Source: Terribacillus aidingensis
Lineage (GTDB): Bacteria; Bacillota; Bacilli; Bacillales; Amphibacillaceae
DNA length: 64,000 bases
Assembly: GCF_040703035.1 (NCBI RefSeq)
Contig: NZ_CP159996.1
Coordinates: 1,026,001-1,090,000, forward strand
Direction: 5' to 3'
The notes beneath the pieces are model-generated. The model did not search any database. It was not told the origin of the DNA and saw only the letters and a program-made list of their open reading frames with translations. Made by a program: the position numbers and the translations under genes. Shown here one piece after another: positions 1-9,461 of this stretch (position 1 is its first letter; every line of letters starts with the position of its first letter).

Positions 1-1
1 C

Positions 2-310
2 TGCGGAATCACGCATAAGGCCCCGATATCGATAGACCCTGTCAGCGGCATGTATTTCTTTCCCACCTCTTCACCGCTCTCCCATGCATGCTCCTGGATC
101 TCTCATTCCCACATCAAGCGGATCGAAGCCGCTCCGCATCAGCGAACAACCCTCATCTTTAAGAATGGCCGTACACTAATCCTTGATGTTTCGTATGGAT
201 CCATGATGAACCAGGTCCAGCGTACTGCGCAATACCGATTTCTTCTGGATAAGCGGATCAGGCATTTGTGGAAGTATGGCGGGGATCAGATTGCGGAGCC
301 TTTTGTGTAA
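2..310 (+). CDS. comK: Competence transcription factor ComK, 5' end outside the window
   Basis: C-terminal part of ComK, the DNA-binding master activator of late competence genes. The frame is open from base 2 with no start; the first in-frame ATG at 50 is an internal methionine, because the residues before it (ending in ITHKAPISIDPVSG) continue the ComK alignment. Recognisable ComK stretches are FFPT, WISHSHIKRIE, FKNGRTLILDVSY and NQVQRTAQYR, the conserved core of the family. The C-terminal tail after residue WKYGG is shorter than the B. subtilis tail, which carries the MecA-binding region, so degradation control may differ in detail. Its 3' end overlaps the convergent yhjD gene by 53 bases. 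The MecA adaptor that targets ComK to ClpC is also in this window (40.2 kb). Confidence 0.93.
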   Translation, partial: CGITHKAPISIDPVSGMYFFPTSSPLSHACSWISHSHIKRIEAAPHQRTTLIFKNGRTLILDVSYGSMMNQVQRTAQYRFLLDKRIRHLWKYGGDQIAEPFV

Positions 311-647
311 GCTCCATCAGAATGGCCTCGACTTTCTTCCGTATTGCCGGATTGAAATAATTCCGCTTTTCCTCACATTCCTTCGTTATGAAAAGGAATG
401 TGGTGAAGGCGTCGTTTTTCTCTGCTGTCACAATCTGCATATTATGCTGACGAAGCTGGATGCGCAGCTGGCGCCGCTCCTCCAATGCAGTCTTCTCCAT
501 CGATTGTAATGTATGTAACAGATGCGCTTTTATCTTATGCTTTCCTTCTTCTACAATCCGGATATCCTGCTGCAGGACAACAATGGCCATTGATAGAAAC
601 AGAAAGCGGGATCCCAGCTTATATTCCGACTCACTAAGACAACGCAT
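258..647 (-). CDS. yhjD: YhjD-like protein
   Basis: A 129-residue protein resembling B. subtilis YhjD, a small protein of unknown function encoded next to comK there too. Visible shared stretches are FLFLSMAIVVLQQDI near residue 16, FTTFLFITK, and NYFNPAIRKKVEAIL near the C-terminus. It is predicted to be mostly helical and charged, with no convincing signal peptide; the one hydrophobic stretch is short. The start is supported by a GGAGG ribosome site 8 bases upstream. The 3' end runs 53 bases into convergent comK, so the two mRNAs are complementary there. Position between comK and yhjE matches B. subtilis and supports the name; function is not known. Confidence 0.8.
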   Translation of the reverse strand: MRCLSESEYKLGSRFLFLSMAIVVLQQDIRIVEEGKHKIKAHLLHTLQSMEKTALEERRQLRIQLRQHNMQIVTAEKNDAFTTFLFITKECEEKRNYFNPAIRKKVEAILMELTQKAPQSDPRHTSTNA

Positions 648-838
648 ATGCCTTTCCTCCTAATGCGAACATGTGTTCTAGTATACCCTATTGTATGCGA
701 AGTGAAAACAGGATACTACAGAAATGACTAACCAAATGCAGGAAAAGAAGGGAACTTCCTGTCAGACTTTGCATGCTCGGGCTTTTCGTTTAAAATAGAT
801 AAAAGATGTTTTTTTGCTGGGAATAGGAGAATGGTTAG

Positions 839-1486
839 ATGGTCTTAGGCTTTGGTTGGAACGACTTAATGGAAATGTTCCGCAATGGAACTTGGGACGA
901 ATATGTGAAGTCCCTGCTTGATCGATATGAGAATCTGGGTCCTATACCCGGCATTTTGCTCCCCTTTCTGGAAGCATTCCTGCCGTTTTTGCCGCTTGTT
1001 GTCTTCGTGCTGACGAACACCGTGGCGTACGGCCTGCTATGGGGCTTCCTATATTCGTGGATCGGTACGTCACTTGGTGCAATCACTGTTTTCTGGCTGA
1101 TACGTCGGTATCGGCATGCACGGGTAATCAATTGGCTGCGGCATAACAAACAAGTAAATCGAATAACCGAATGGCTGGATCGACATGGTTTTGGTCCGTT
1201 ATTCTTACTTTTATGCTTTCCATTTTCGCCCTCGGCTATCATCAATGTAGTAGCCGGATTATCGAGAATCAGTGTGCAGCAATTCGCTTTGGCGGTATTT
1301 CTCGGTAAAGCGCTGATGATTTTCTCAATTGCTTATGTCGGTGACAGTCTGACCTCCTTTGCGGAGAACCCGATCAAGACTGTAGTCGTAGCTGTTGCAA
1401 TCATCCTGTTCTGGATGGTGGGTAAATACGTGGAAGGAAGATTGAAGAAGAAGAACGAGAAGCAGGAACAGTCACATAAGGATTAA
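839..1486 (+). CDS. yhjE: DedA/TVP38-family (SNARE-associated) membrane protein YhjE
   Basis: A 215-residue integral membrane protein of the DedA/VTT superfamily, B. subtilis YhjE type. Proteins of this superfamily act in membrane lipid handling, but no substrate can be read from the sequence. It has an N-terminal hydrophilic stretch, then hydrophobic segments around residues 40-85 (LPFLEAFLPFLPLVVFVL), 115-140 (GPLFLLLCFPFSPSAI) and 180-200. The family hallmark region GFGPLFLLLCFPF followed by NVVAGLSRIS is present. A lysine/glutamate-rich tail ends the protein. It is followed 54 bases later by the signal peptidase gene, as in B. subtilis yhjE-sipV, and the two probably form an operon. Confidence 0.85.
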   Translation: MVLGFGWNDLMEMFRNGTWDEYVKSLLDRYENLGPIPGILLPFLEAFLPFLPLVVFVLTNTVAYGLLWGFLYSWIGTSLGAITVFWLIRRYRHARVINWLRHNKQVNRITEWLDRHGFGPLFLLLCFPFSPSAIINVVAGLSRISVQQFALAVFLGKALMIFSIAYVGDSLTSFAENPIKTVVVAVAIILFWMVGKYVEGRLKKKNEKQEQSHKD

Positions 1487-1540
1487 AGCAATTCGAGCCG
1501 GGGTAAAGTGTTGCAAAACACTTACACCGGAGGAAAGCAC

Positions 1541-2083
1541 ATGAAAAAGAATAAACGTTGGAAGTTTTTCTTCCTGTTTGCCGGCATCGTGCTTTTGATT
1601 TTCTTTTCCAGGGAATTAATCTTTGCGGATTATCGAGTGGAAGGGGAGTCAATGGAGCCGACCTTGCAGGACGGTAACTTCCTGATGGTGAACAAGTTCA
1701 TGAACGACGCAGATAGTATCCAGCGTTTCGATGTCATCGTCTTTCACGCAACAGAGGATGAGGATTATGTGAAACGGGTCATTGGAATGCCCGGGGATGC
1801 AGTGGAAGTAAGAAATGACAGACTGTTCGTAAACGGTGAATACAGACCGGAGCATTATTTGGAAACGTATAAAGATGATGTCGAGGGACAGCTGACATAT
1901 GATTTTACATTGGAAGACGTTACCGGACGGACGACAGTGCCCGAAGGAATGCTGTTCGTAATGGGTGATAATCGAAGAGACAGCCTTGATAGCCGCTCAT
2001 TTGGATTCATCCCGATTGAACAAGTTGTCGGGAAGGTGGATGCCCACTTTTGGCCGGTGTCCGCATCTGGACTTGGAGTTTAG
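1541..2083 (+). CDS. lepB: Type I signal peptidase (SipV-like)
   Basis: A 180-residue type I signal peptidase, which cleaves signal peptides from secreted proteins on the outer face of the membrane. One N-terminal membrane segment (residues 7-25) is followed by the catalytic domain. The Ser/Lys dyad is visible: the serine in VEGESMEPTL (about residue 41) and the lysine in DYVKRVIGMPGD (about residue 81). The later box VMGDNRRDSLDSRSFG is also intact. Start ATG 1541 is chosen because a GGAGG site lies just before it; an upstream GTG at 1508 has none. Size and position between yhjE and addB match B. subtilis SipV. A strong terminator follows directly. Confidence 0.92.
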   Translation: MKKNKRWKFFFLFAGIVLLIFFSRELIFADYRVEGESMEPTLQDGNFLMVNKFMNDADSIQRFDVIVFHATEDEDYVKRVIGMPGDAVEVRNDRLFVNGEYRPEHYLETYKDDVEGQLTYDFTLEDVTGRTTVPEGMLFVMGDNRRDSLDSRSFGFIPIEQVVGKVDAHFWPVSASGLGV

Positions 2084-2110
2084 CTCCTTATCTTTTGATA
2101 AGGAGCTTTT
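2083..2110 (+). terminator. Intrinsic terminator after lepB
   Basis: Perfect 10-bp stem GCTCCTTATC/GATAAGGAGC with a TTTT loop, followed by TTTT. It begins at the last base of the lepB stop codon and separates yhjE-lepB from addBA. Confidence 0.85.
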
Positions 2111-2212
2111 CCAGTATATGCAAGCGAACAAATGTGCGCATCTATTTTCCCTTAAACCGCTGGACGTGATAGAATAAGATTACTATTTTGGAAGACAGGA
2201 GTGGAGCTAAGA

Positions 2213-5200
2213 ATGGGTGTACGTTTTATCATCGGCCGGTCCGGAGCAGGGAAAAGCCGTGCATGTCTCGATGAGATTGCAGCTAAATTAAAAAGTGATC
2301 CGATGGGATCGAATATATTTTATCTGGTTCCGGACCAGATGACCTTTCAGCAGGAGCAGGCGCTGATCAGGCAAACCGGTGTAGAAGGAAGCATCCGTGC
2401 ACAGGTATACAGTCTATCGCGGCTGGCTTGGTATGTCCTGCAGGAGACAGGCGGCGCAACCAAGCAGTTCATTACCTCGACAGGCATTCAGATGATGCTT
2501 CGGAAGATTACCGAGGAACGTAAATCTGACTGGAATGTTTTCCAGAAAGCGATCGAGAAGAACGGCTTTATGGGGCAGCTGGAAAGCATGATCACAGAGC
2601 TGAAGCGCTATCGTGTTACGCCGGAGCTTCTGCATGCCCAAATTCGGGAGATGGAGCAGTTCCAACAGCAGCACTCCCCTGAAGTTACACTTCGGGATAA
2701 GCTGGAGGATATCAGCTACATTTACGATCGTCTGACCGCGCTGTTACGGGACAAGTATATTGACAGTGAGGACCAGCTGCATTTGCTGGCATCAAAAATA
2801 CCATTGTCGCGTTCTGTCAAAGGGTCAGAGATTTACCTGGATGGGTTCCACCAATTCACGCCGCAGGAGCTGGAGGTAATCGGTGCATTAATGACAGAAG
2901 CGGAGCAAGTGACAGTGACACTCACATTGGACGGGGCAAACCGCCAGGATGTGGACGAGCTGGATTTGTTTGCACGCACGCATGAAACATTCCTTCAAAT
3001 TAAACAGACAGCGCAGGAAAGAAATGTACCAGTCACTTCTATCGAGCAGCTCAACCCTGCCGATGGTCGTTTCGGACATAACCCTGCCTTTCTGCATTTA
3101 GAGAAGCATTTAGAGACGCGTCCAGCACCATCATTGAAGCAGGAAGTACCAATCACTTTGGCACAGGCAGTCCATCCAAGAGCAGAAGTCGAAGGTGCGG
3201 CACAGGAGATTGTCAAGCTCGTACGGGAGAAAGGCTACCGTTATCAGGATATTGCTTTGCTTCTCAGACAGGCAGATGTATATCATGAGCTGATTGAAAC
3301 AGTATTTGCGGATTATCATATCCCTGTTTTTATTGACCAAAAGAAGCCTATGATTCATCACCCGCTGCTGGAACTGATTCGATCAGGGATGGAAGTCGTT
3401 GACGGGAATTGGCGTTATGAGGCTGTATTCCGTGTTTTAAAGACCGGATTCATACCATCGACTGATGAGGTTTATCCACTGACTGAGGAAGCAATTGATG
3501 AATTGGAGAATTATTGTCTTGAATATGGTATTCGCTCCAGAGATCGCTGGCTGCAGAAAGAAGACTGGATTTTTCAGCGGTTCCGCGGGTTTGATACGAC
3601 ACGGCAAACCGATAAGGAACTGGAAACGCAGAAACGGATCAATCACTATCGCCGTCAAGTAGCGGATGCGATGAAGAAATTTGATCGGAAGCTGCGGGAA
3701 GGCAAGACATTCCGTGAGCGCTCGATTGCGGTTTACAATTGGCTGGAACAGCTAAAGGTACCGCAGCGCCTGGAGGAAATGCAAGTCATTTTCGACGATC
3801 GCGGGGAGCTGGAAAGAGCAAGGGAACAGGATCAAGTATGGGATAGCGTACTTCAGCTGTTGGATGAAGCGGTGGAGATTGTCGGGGATGAGCGTGTTTC
3901 CCTGCAAGTTTTCCGCCACACGATGGAGACTGGTTTTGAATCGCTTGAATTCGCCCATATCCCGCCTAGTTTGGATCAGGTTATTGTCGGTACGATCGAC
4001 CATAGTAAAGTAAGCGGATTGAAATGTGCTTTCCTGCTGGGAGTCAACGAAGGTGTGTGGCCGATGAAGCCGAAGCCTGATGGACTCATCAGTGAGGAGG
4101 ACAGGGAAGTACTGGCTGTATACGGCTTACAGCTTGCGGCTGGAAGCAAGCGTCAGCTGCTGGATGAGAGCTTTTACATGTATCTTGCATTCACGGCAGC
4201 GAGTGAGCGGCTTTGGGTAAGCTATCCGATCAGTGACCAGGAAGGAAAAGCAAAAATGGCTTCCTCGCTCGTACAGCGCATGAAGGACTTATTCGACTGG
4301 TGCTGTGACGAGCGCATGCTTCAGGATCCGGAGGACAGCCTGGATACGGCCCGTTTTGTTGCTACCATCGATCAGAGCCGGTCTGCGCTTACGACTCAGC
4401 TTGCGCGTAAAATGCGGGGATATCCAGTTCATCCTGTTTGGGATAGCGTACTGAACTGGTTCATCAGCCATGAGGGCGCAGAGGAGCTGACAGGAAGAAT
4501 ACTCCAAAGCCTCTTCTACCGGAACGAAACAGAGGATTTGGCGGAAGAGACGAAGGAGCAGCTTTTCCCGAAAAAAGTAAAAGCAAGTGTATCGCGTTTG
4601 GAAACCTACTATCGCTGTTCCTATCAGCATTTTGCTAAGTACAGCCTTGGATTGGAAAACAGACGGACATACAAGCTGGATGCCCCTGATATCGGACAGC
4701 TTTTCCATGAAGCATTAAAGCAAATCACGGATTGGGTACAGCTGGAAGGACGGAATTATGCGCAGCTGAATAAGGAAGATGCAACAGGATATGCAAAACG
4801 GGCGATGGGCAACCTGGCACCTGTATTGCAAAACCAGATTCTCCATAGCTCCAACCGGTTCAAGTATATCCAGCAAAAGCTTCAGGAAATCATCGCACGT
4901 GCTGCCTACACGCTGAGTGAACAGGCGCGGCAAAGCAAGTTCTCCCCAGTCGGGCTTGAGCTTGACTTTGGGGAAAATCAGACATTGCCACCAATTGAGA
5001 TCACGCTGCCAAATGGCTATGATGTACAGCTGAGAGGACGAATTGACCGCGTCGACAAAGCGATCGATCAGGAGGATCTGTTTCTTCGCATCATCGATTA
5101 CAAATCAAGCAGCAAAGCGCTGAATCTTACAGAAGTCTACTATGGTCTCGCACTCCAGATGCTCGCTTATCTGGATGTAGTGCTGTCTCATTCAGAACAG

Positions 5201-5716
5201 TGGCTCGGTCTTAAAGCTACCCCGGCAGGTGTATTGTATTTCCATGTGCATAATCCGCTGATTTCGCAATCGAGCAGATCACATGTGGATATCGAGGACG
5301 AGATATTCAAGAAATTCAAGATGCAAGGTATACTGCTGGAGAACGAATCTGTTGCCCGTATGATGGATACATCACTGGAATCAGGAATGAGTAAGATCAT
5401 TCCCGCTGGTCTGAAAAAAGATGGTGCATTCCGTGCTGGTTCGCAGACAGCTGACCAAGACACTTTCCATGCTTTGCAGCAGCATACTAGATTTCTAATG
5501 GAGCAAGCTGGACTGGATATCACGAATGGCGGTGTGCATTTGAATCCATACCGCCATCACGATAGAAGTGCTTGTACATTTTGTGATTTCAAGGCAGTAT
5601 GCCAATTTGACGCATCACTTGCCGGGAATAAATATCGTGCAATAAAAGATATGAAGGATGAAGATGTATTGAATAGTATCAAAAAGGAGGTGGAACGACA
5701 TGGTAAAGTGGACTGA
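2213..5716 (+). CDS. addB: ATP-dependent helicase/nuclease subunit B AddB
   Basis: A 1167-residue AddB, the Chi-recognising partner of AddA in the RecBCD-type complex that resects double-strand DNA ends for recombination. The N-terminus carries a Walker A motif (GRSGAGKS, residues 8-15). The C-terminal nuclease domain has GRIDRVD and IIDYKSS, the RecB-nuclease Asp and Asp-x-Lys elements. Four cysteines at positions 802, 1121, 1124 and 1130 correspond to the 4Fe-4S ligands known in B. subtilis AddB. The start ATG 2213 gives the family N-terminus MGVRFIIG and has GGAG upstream; a GTG at 2201 is in frame but badly spaced. It overlaps addA by 17 bases, indicating translational coupling. Confidence 0.97.
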   Translation: MGVRFIIGRSGAGKSRACLDEIAAKLKSDPMGSNIFYLVPDQMTFQQEQALIRQTGVEGSIRAQVYSLSRLAWYVLQETGGATKQFITSTGIQMMLRKITEERKSDWNVFQKAIEKNGFMGQLESMITELKRYRVTPELLHAQIREMEQFQQQHSPEVTLRDKLEDISYIYDRLTALLRDKYIDSEDQLHLLASKIPLSRSVKGSEIYLDGFHQFTPQELEVIGALMTEAEQVTVTLTLDGANRQDVDELDLFARTHETFLQIKQTAQERNVPVTSIEQLNPADGRFGHNPAFLHLEKHLETRPAPSLKQEVPITLAQAVHPRAEVEGAAQEIVKLVREKGYRYQDIALLLRQADVYHELIETVFADYHIPVFIDQKKPMIHHPLLELIRSGMEVVDGNWRYEAVFRVLKTGFIPSTDEVYPLTEEAIDELENYCLEYGIRSRDRWLQKEDWIFQRFRGFDTTRQTDKELETQKRINHYRRQVADAMKKFDRKLREGKTFRERSIAVYNWLEQLKVPQRLEEMQVIFDDRGELERAREQDQVWDSVLQLLDEAVEIVGDERVSLQVFRHTMETGFESLEFAHIPPSLDQVIVGTIDHSKVSGLKCAFLLGVNEGVWPMKPKPDGLISEEDREVLAVYGLQLAAGSKRQLLDESFYMYLAFTAASERLWVSYPISDQEGKAKMASSLVQRMKDLFDWCCDERMLQDPEDSLDTARFVATIDQSRSALTTQLARKMRGYPVHPVWDSVLNWFISHEGAEELTGRILQSLFYRNETEDLAEETKEQLFPKKVKASVSRLETYYRCSYQHFAKYSLGLENRRTYKLDAPDIGQLFHEALKQITDWVQLEGRNYAQLNKEDATGYAKRAMGNLAPVLQNQILHSSNRFKYIQQKLQEIIARAAYTLSEQARQSKFSPVGLELDFGENQTLPPIEITLPNGYDVQLRGRIDRVDKAIDQEDLFLRIIDYKSSSKALNLTEVYYGLALQMLAYLDVVLSHSEQWLGLKATPAGVLYFHVHNPLISQSSRSHVDIEDEIFKKFKMQGILLENESVARMMDTSLESGMSKIIPAGLKKDGAFRAGSQTADQDTFHALQQHTRFLMEQAGLDITNGGVHLNPYRHHDRSACTFCDFKAVCQFDASLAGNKYRAIKDMKDEDVLNSIKKEVERHGKVD

Positions 5717-8700
5717 TGAACAGCAGCTGGCTATTGACGCCAAAGGACATGATATCTTAGTCGCAGCCGCAGCTGGTTCAGGGAAGACGGCTGTTCTCGT
5801 TGAACGGATTATCCAAAAGCTTGTGAATCAAACTGACCCGGTCGATATCGATCAGCTGCTAGTCGTGACTTTCACAAATGCAGCTGCACAAGAGATGCGC
5901 AGTCGGATCGGAACGGCGCTCGAAAAGGCTTTGGAGGCGAATCCTTCTTCGCAGCATCTTCGCAAGCAGCTGTCATTACTTCAGAATGCTTCCATTTCCA
6001 CGCTCCACTCATTCTGCCTGGACGTTGTACGTAAATATGCGTATTTGCTGGATCTGGATCCAGGTTTCCGTATTGCAGATGACTTGGAAGCAGATTTGAT
6101 CCGTCAGGAAGTAATCGGGGAGCTGCTGGAGGAATGGTACGGTAAGGAAGGCGAAGAGCAAGCAGCTTTCTTTGGCGTTGTTGATCGTTTCAGTAATGAC
6201 CGCAATGACCTGGAAGTGGAAGATCTTATTCTGAAATTATATGATTTCGCTACCCAGAATCCATACCCAGAGGCTTGGCTCGATCAGATGGCAGAATTGT
6301 ATAATGTGTCTGCTATACAGGATGAGAATGAGCTGCCTTGGCTGCAAGTGCTGAAGCGTGAAGCAAACGATCAGCTGCAGGCGATGCTGCAGGAAGCAGA
6401 CCAGGGGCTCGCGCTCACACGCGAACCGGATGGGCCGTATCATTACGCAGAAACATTCGAGGCTGAAAGAAAGTTCATCGCCGAAGCGAAGCTCCTTGTG
6501 GAAGGCAGCTGGAATGACGCTGTAAATTTCATCAAAGAGCAATCATTCGGCAGACTTTCCGGTAAAAAGATTGAATGTGATGACATGAAAAAATCGCAGG
6601 CAAAAGCGCTGAGAGATTCTTATAAGAAGAGATGGGGCAAGCTTGCTGGCGATTGGTTTGCTAGGAAGCTCGAAGTCTATTTAACGGATATGCTCGAGCT
6701 TTATCCGTCAATCCAGCAGCTCGCATTGCTCGTCAAGCAATTCCGCAGCCGTTATCAGTTGGAGAAACGGGAGCGGGCTTTAGTCGATTTCTCAGATCTG
6801 GAGCATTTTTGCCTTGAGGTGCTGATTGATGAGAACAGCACACCGGAACAGATCATTCCCTCAAGCATTGCGGAAAGCTATCAGAACCGGTTCAAGGAAC
6901 TATTATTGGATGAATACCAGGATACAAACCTTGTACAGGAAACACTTGTTACATTGATTTCTGACCGTTCAGGAAGCGGTAATATGTTCATGGTTGGAGA
7001 TGTCAAACAAAGTATCTACCGTTTCCGTCATGCGGAACCAACATTATTCCTGAATAAATACAAGGCTTTTTCTGACCCGGAACATCCTGCTATGCGCATT
7101 GATTTGGCAAGTAACTTCCGCAGCCGGCAGCAAGTACTGGACGGAGCGAATTATATTTTCAGGCAGCTTTTCTCAGAAGACGTTGGGGAAATGGAGTATG
7201 AAAAAGAAGCGGAACTCATCTATGCAAACAAAATGTATGATGATTTGAAACAGGATGATACCGACGTCGAACTAGTCATCATCAATCGCGACGGTACCGA
7301 AGAAGCTGAAGATGCTGAGACGGACACCGAAATGGTGGAGGACCTGGAGAAGGCACAGCTGGAAGGTCGTGCATACAGCAGGATGATTCAGCAATGGATT
7401 GGTCACGATGGCCAGGATGCGATGAAGGTTGTCGATAAATCGACACAGCAGCAGCGTGATATTCAGTATCGGGATATTGTTATCCTGCTGCGATCTATGA
7501 CATGGGCACCGGCAATCGTGGAAGAACTGAAGCAGCGGGGCATTCCGGTATACGCAGAGCTTTCAACGGGCTATCTGGAAGCCATTGAGATCAAAGTGAT
7601 GATGAGTGTGCTGAAAATCATTGATAACCCGCTTCAGGACATACCGTTCGCTGCCGTTTTGCGTTCTCCTATCATTGGTCTGAAGGAAGACGATCTTGCC
7701 AAAATAAGACTCGCAGATCAGCGAAGCAGCTATTACGAAGCGGCTAGGGCCTATGTTCGGACTGCGAATGATGAGATTTCTATCAAAATCGAACGGCTGC
7801 TGGAATGGCTTCGCTCTTGGAGAATGGAAGCAAGACAGGGAGCATTGTCAGCATTGATTTGGTCGATCATGAGGGAGACAGGCTACTATGATTTTGTCGG
7901 CGGTATACCAGGCGGACGACAGCGTCAGGCGAATCTTCGTGCCCTTTATGATCGAGCTAGAAACTATGAAAATACATCATTCCGCGGACTGTTCCGCTTT
8001 GTGAAGTTCATCGAACGTATGGAAGAACGCGGAGATGATTTAGGAGCTGCGAAGGCTTTAGGTGAACAGGAAGACGTCGTTCGGATTATGACGATTCATA
8101 AAAGTAAGGGGCTTGAGTTTCCAGTCGTCATCACTGGTGCGATGGATAAAACATTCAACCAGCAGGATTTGAGGGAACGTTATTTGCTGCATAAAGATCT
8201 AGGATTTGGCAGTAAATACATTGATCCAGTGAAAAGGCTTATGTATCCTACATTGATTTACCATGCATTAAAGGCAGAGAAACAGCGGGAATCACTAGCA
8301 GAAGAAATGCGCGTACTTTATGTTGCTTTGACACGTGCAAAAGAAAAACTGGTCATGGTCGGCAATGTCGCATCATTAGAGAAAAAGCTGCAAAAGTGGC
8401 GTCAAATTGCTGATCATCCGTCATGGGTGCTGCCGTCGCATTATCGACTGGAAGCAACCTCCTATTTGGATTGGGTGGCACCTGCGCTAATGCGTCATGA
8501 ACAAGCAATGGAACTGAGAGCAGAAGAGCTATCACAGCACCTGCCGACAGAAATCACAGCAGATAGTTCCCAGTGGCGAATCCGTATCCAAGAAAGCAGA
8601 GATTATCTAACTTCTGAGGAACAGGAAGAAGAAGCTAACCAAGAGCTGCTTCAACGTATCACTGACTGGAATCCGGGTGAAGAGGATCCGGATTGGAAGG

Positions 8701-9425
8701 AAGAAGTGGAAAACCGGCTGACTTATCATTATCCGCATACAGAGGCGACAAGGTTCCGGGCAAAGCAGACAGTAACGGAAATTAAGCGCCAGCGGGAAAT
8801 ACGGGACAGCTATAGTGATAGTGGTGTAGTGAACCGTATCCAGCAAAGAGCACCGATTTCAAGCAGACCACGTTTCCTGCAGGAAGCGAAGGAACTTACA
8901 CCGGCAGAACGAGGCAGTGCGGTCCATGCTGTCCTGCAGCAGCTTGATATCCGAAGGGAATGGGATAAGAAGAAACTGGAGGAATTTCTCTTTGAATTGG
9001 TAGATAAGGAATTTTTACAGCAAGAAGCTGCCGCATCGATTGATGTGGAGCGGATACTGGATTTTCTAGAGTCTCCAATAGCAGATCGCATACGCCGAGC
9101 TGAGCACTTCTATCGAGAAACACCGTTTACTTTGGCACTGCCGGCGAATGAACTGTACAATGACTGGACAGGTGCGGCTTCTGACAGAGTAGTTGTTCAG
9201 GGAGTGGTGGATCAAATTCTAGTGGAGGAAGACGGACTTGTACTCCTGGATTACAAAACGGATTCACTTTATGGAGAAGATCCGAATAGGAGAGCTGAGA
9301 TTCTGACGGAGAAGTATCGGGTACAGATCGAGCTATACGCAAAAGCAATCGAACGGATTTGGAAGAAGCCGGTCAAGGAAAGGTATCTCTACTTCTTTGA
9401 TAAAGGTCTCTTGCGACAAGTATGA
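5700..9425 (+). CDS. addA: ATP-dependent helicase/nuclease subunit A AddA
   Basis: A 1241-residue UvrD/Rep-type helicase with a C-terminal RecB-type nuclease domain, the motor subunit of AddAB. Helicase motifs are visible in order: Q motif WTDEQQLAI, Walker A AAAAGSGKT (residues 22-30), Ia VTFTNAAA, II LLLDEYQDTN, III GDVKQSIYRFR, IV-V around MTIHKSKGLEFPVV, and VI VLYVALTRAKEKL. The nuclease block near residues 1160-1190 contains GVVDQILVEEDGLVLLDYKTD. The gene starts inside the end of addB behind GGAGGTGG. B. subtilis has sbcDC after addA; here a terminator and a convergent unrelated gene follow, so that part of the synteny is broken. Confidence 0.97.
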   Translation: MVKWTDEQQLAIDAKGHDILVAAAAGSGKTAVLVERIIQKLVNQTDPVDIDQLLVVTFTNAAAQEMRSRIGTALEKALEANPSSQHLRKQLSLLQNASISTLHSFCLDVVRKYAYLLDLDPGFRIADDLEADLIRQEVIGELLEEWYGKEGEEQAAFFGVVDRFSNDRNDLEVEDLILKLYDFATQNPYPEAWLDQMAELYNVSAIQDENELPWLQVLKREANDQLQAMLQEADQGLALTREPDGPYHYAETFEAERKFIAEAKLLVEGSWNDAVNFIKEQSFGRLSGKKIECDDMKKSQAKALRDSYKKRWGKLAGDWFARKLEVYLTDMLELYPSIQQLALLVKQFRSRYQLEKRERALVDFSDLEHFCLEVLIDENSTPEQIIPSSIAESYQNRFKELLLDEYQDTNLVQETLVTLISDRSGSGNMFMVGDVKQSIYRFRHAEPTLFLNKYKAFSDPEHPAMRIDLASNFRSRQQVLDGANYIFRQLFSEDVGEMEYEKEAELIYANKMYDDLKQDDTDVELVIINRDGTEEAEDAETDTEMVEDLEKAQLEGRAYSRMIQQWIGHDGQDAMKVVDKSTQQQRDIQYRDIVILLRSMTWAPAIVEELKQRGIPVYAELSTGYLEAIEIKVMMSVLKIIDNPLQDIPFAAVLRSPIIGLKEDDLAKIRLADQRSSYYEAARAYVRTANDEISIKIERLLEWLRSWRMEARQGALSALIWSIMRETGYYDFVGGIPGGRQRQANLRALYDRARNYENTSFRGLFRFVKFIERMEERGDDLGAAKALGEQEDVVRIMTIHKSKGLEFPVVITGAMDKTFNQQDLRERYLLHKDLGFGSKYIDPVKRLMYPTLIYHALKAEKQRESLAEEMRVLYVALTRAKEKLVMVGNVASLEKKLQKWRQIADHPSWVLPSHYRLEATSYLDWVAPALMRHEQAMELRAEELSQHLPTEITADSSQWRIRIQESRDYLTSEEQEEEANQELLQRITDWNPGEEDPDWKEEVENRLTYHYPHTEATRFRAKQTVTEIKRQREIRDSYSDSGVVNRIQQRAPISSRPRFLQEAKELTPAERGSAVHAVLQQLDIRREWDKKKLEEFLFELVDKEFLQQEAAASIDVERILDFLESPIADRIRRAEHFYRETPFTLALPANELYNDWTGAASDRVVVQGVVDQILVEEDGLVLLDYKTDSLYGEDPNRRAEILTEKYRVQIELYAKAIERIWKKPVKERYLYFFDKGLLRQV

Positions 9426-9430
9426 GAAAA

Positions 9431-9461
9431 GGAGACAGCCACCGTGGGCTGTCTCCTTTTT
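9431..9461 (+). terminator. Terminator after addA
   Basis: 10-bp stem GGAGACAGCC/GGCTGTCTCC, six-base loop, T5 tail. A-run before the stem lets it also act for the convergent minus-strand gene that ends at 9460. Confidence 0.88.

Noticed and set aside
50..310. A complete small gene starting at ATG 50
   Set aside because: The frame is open to base 2 and the upstream residues align with ComK, so this is the 3' end of comK.
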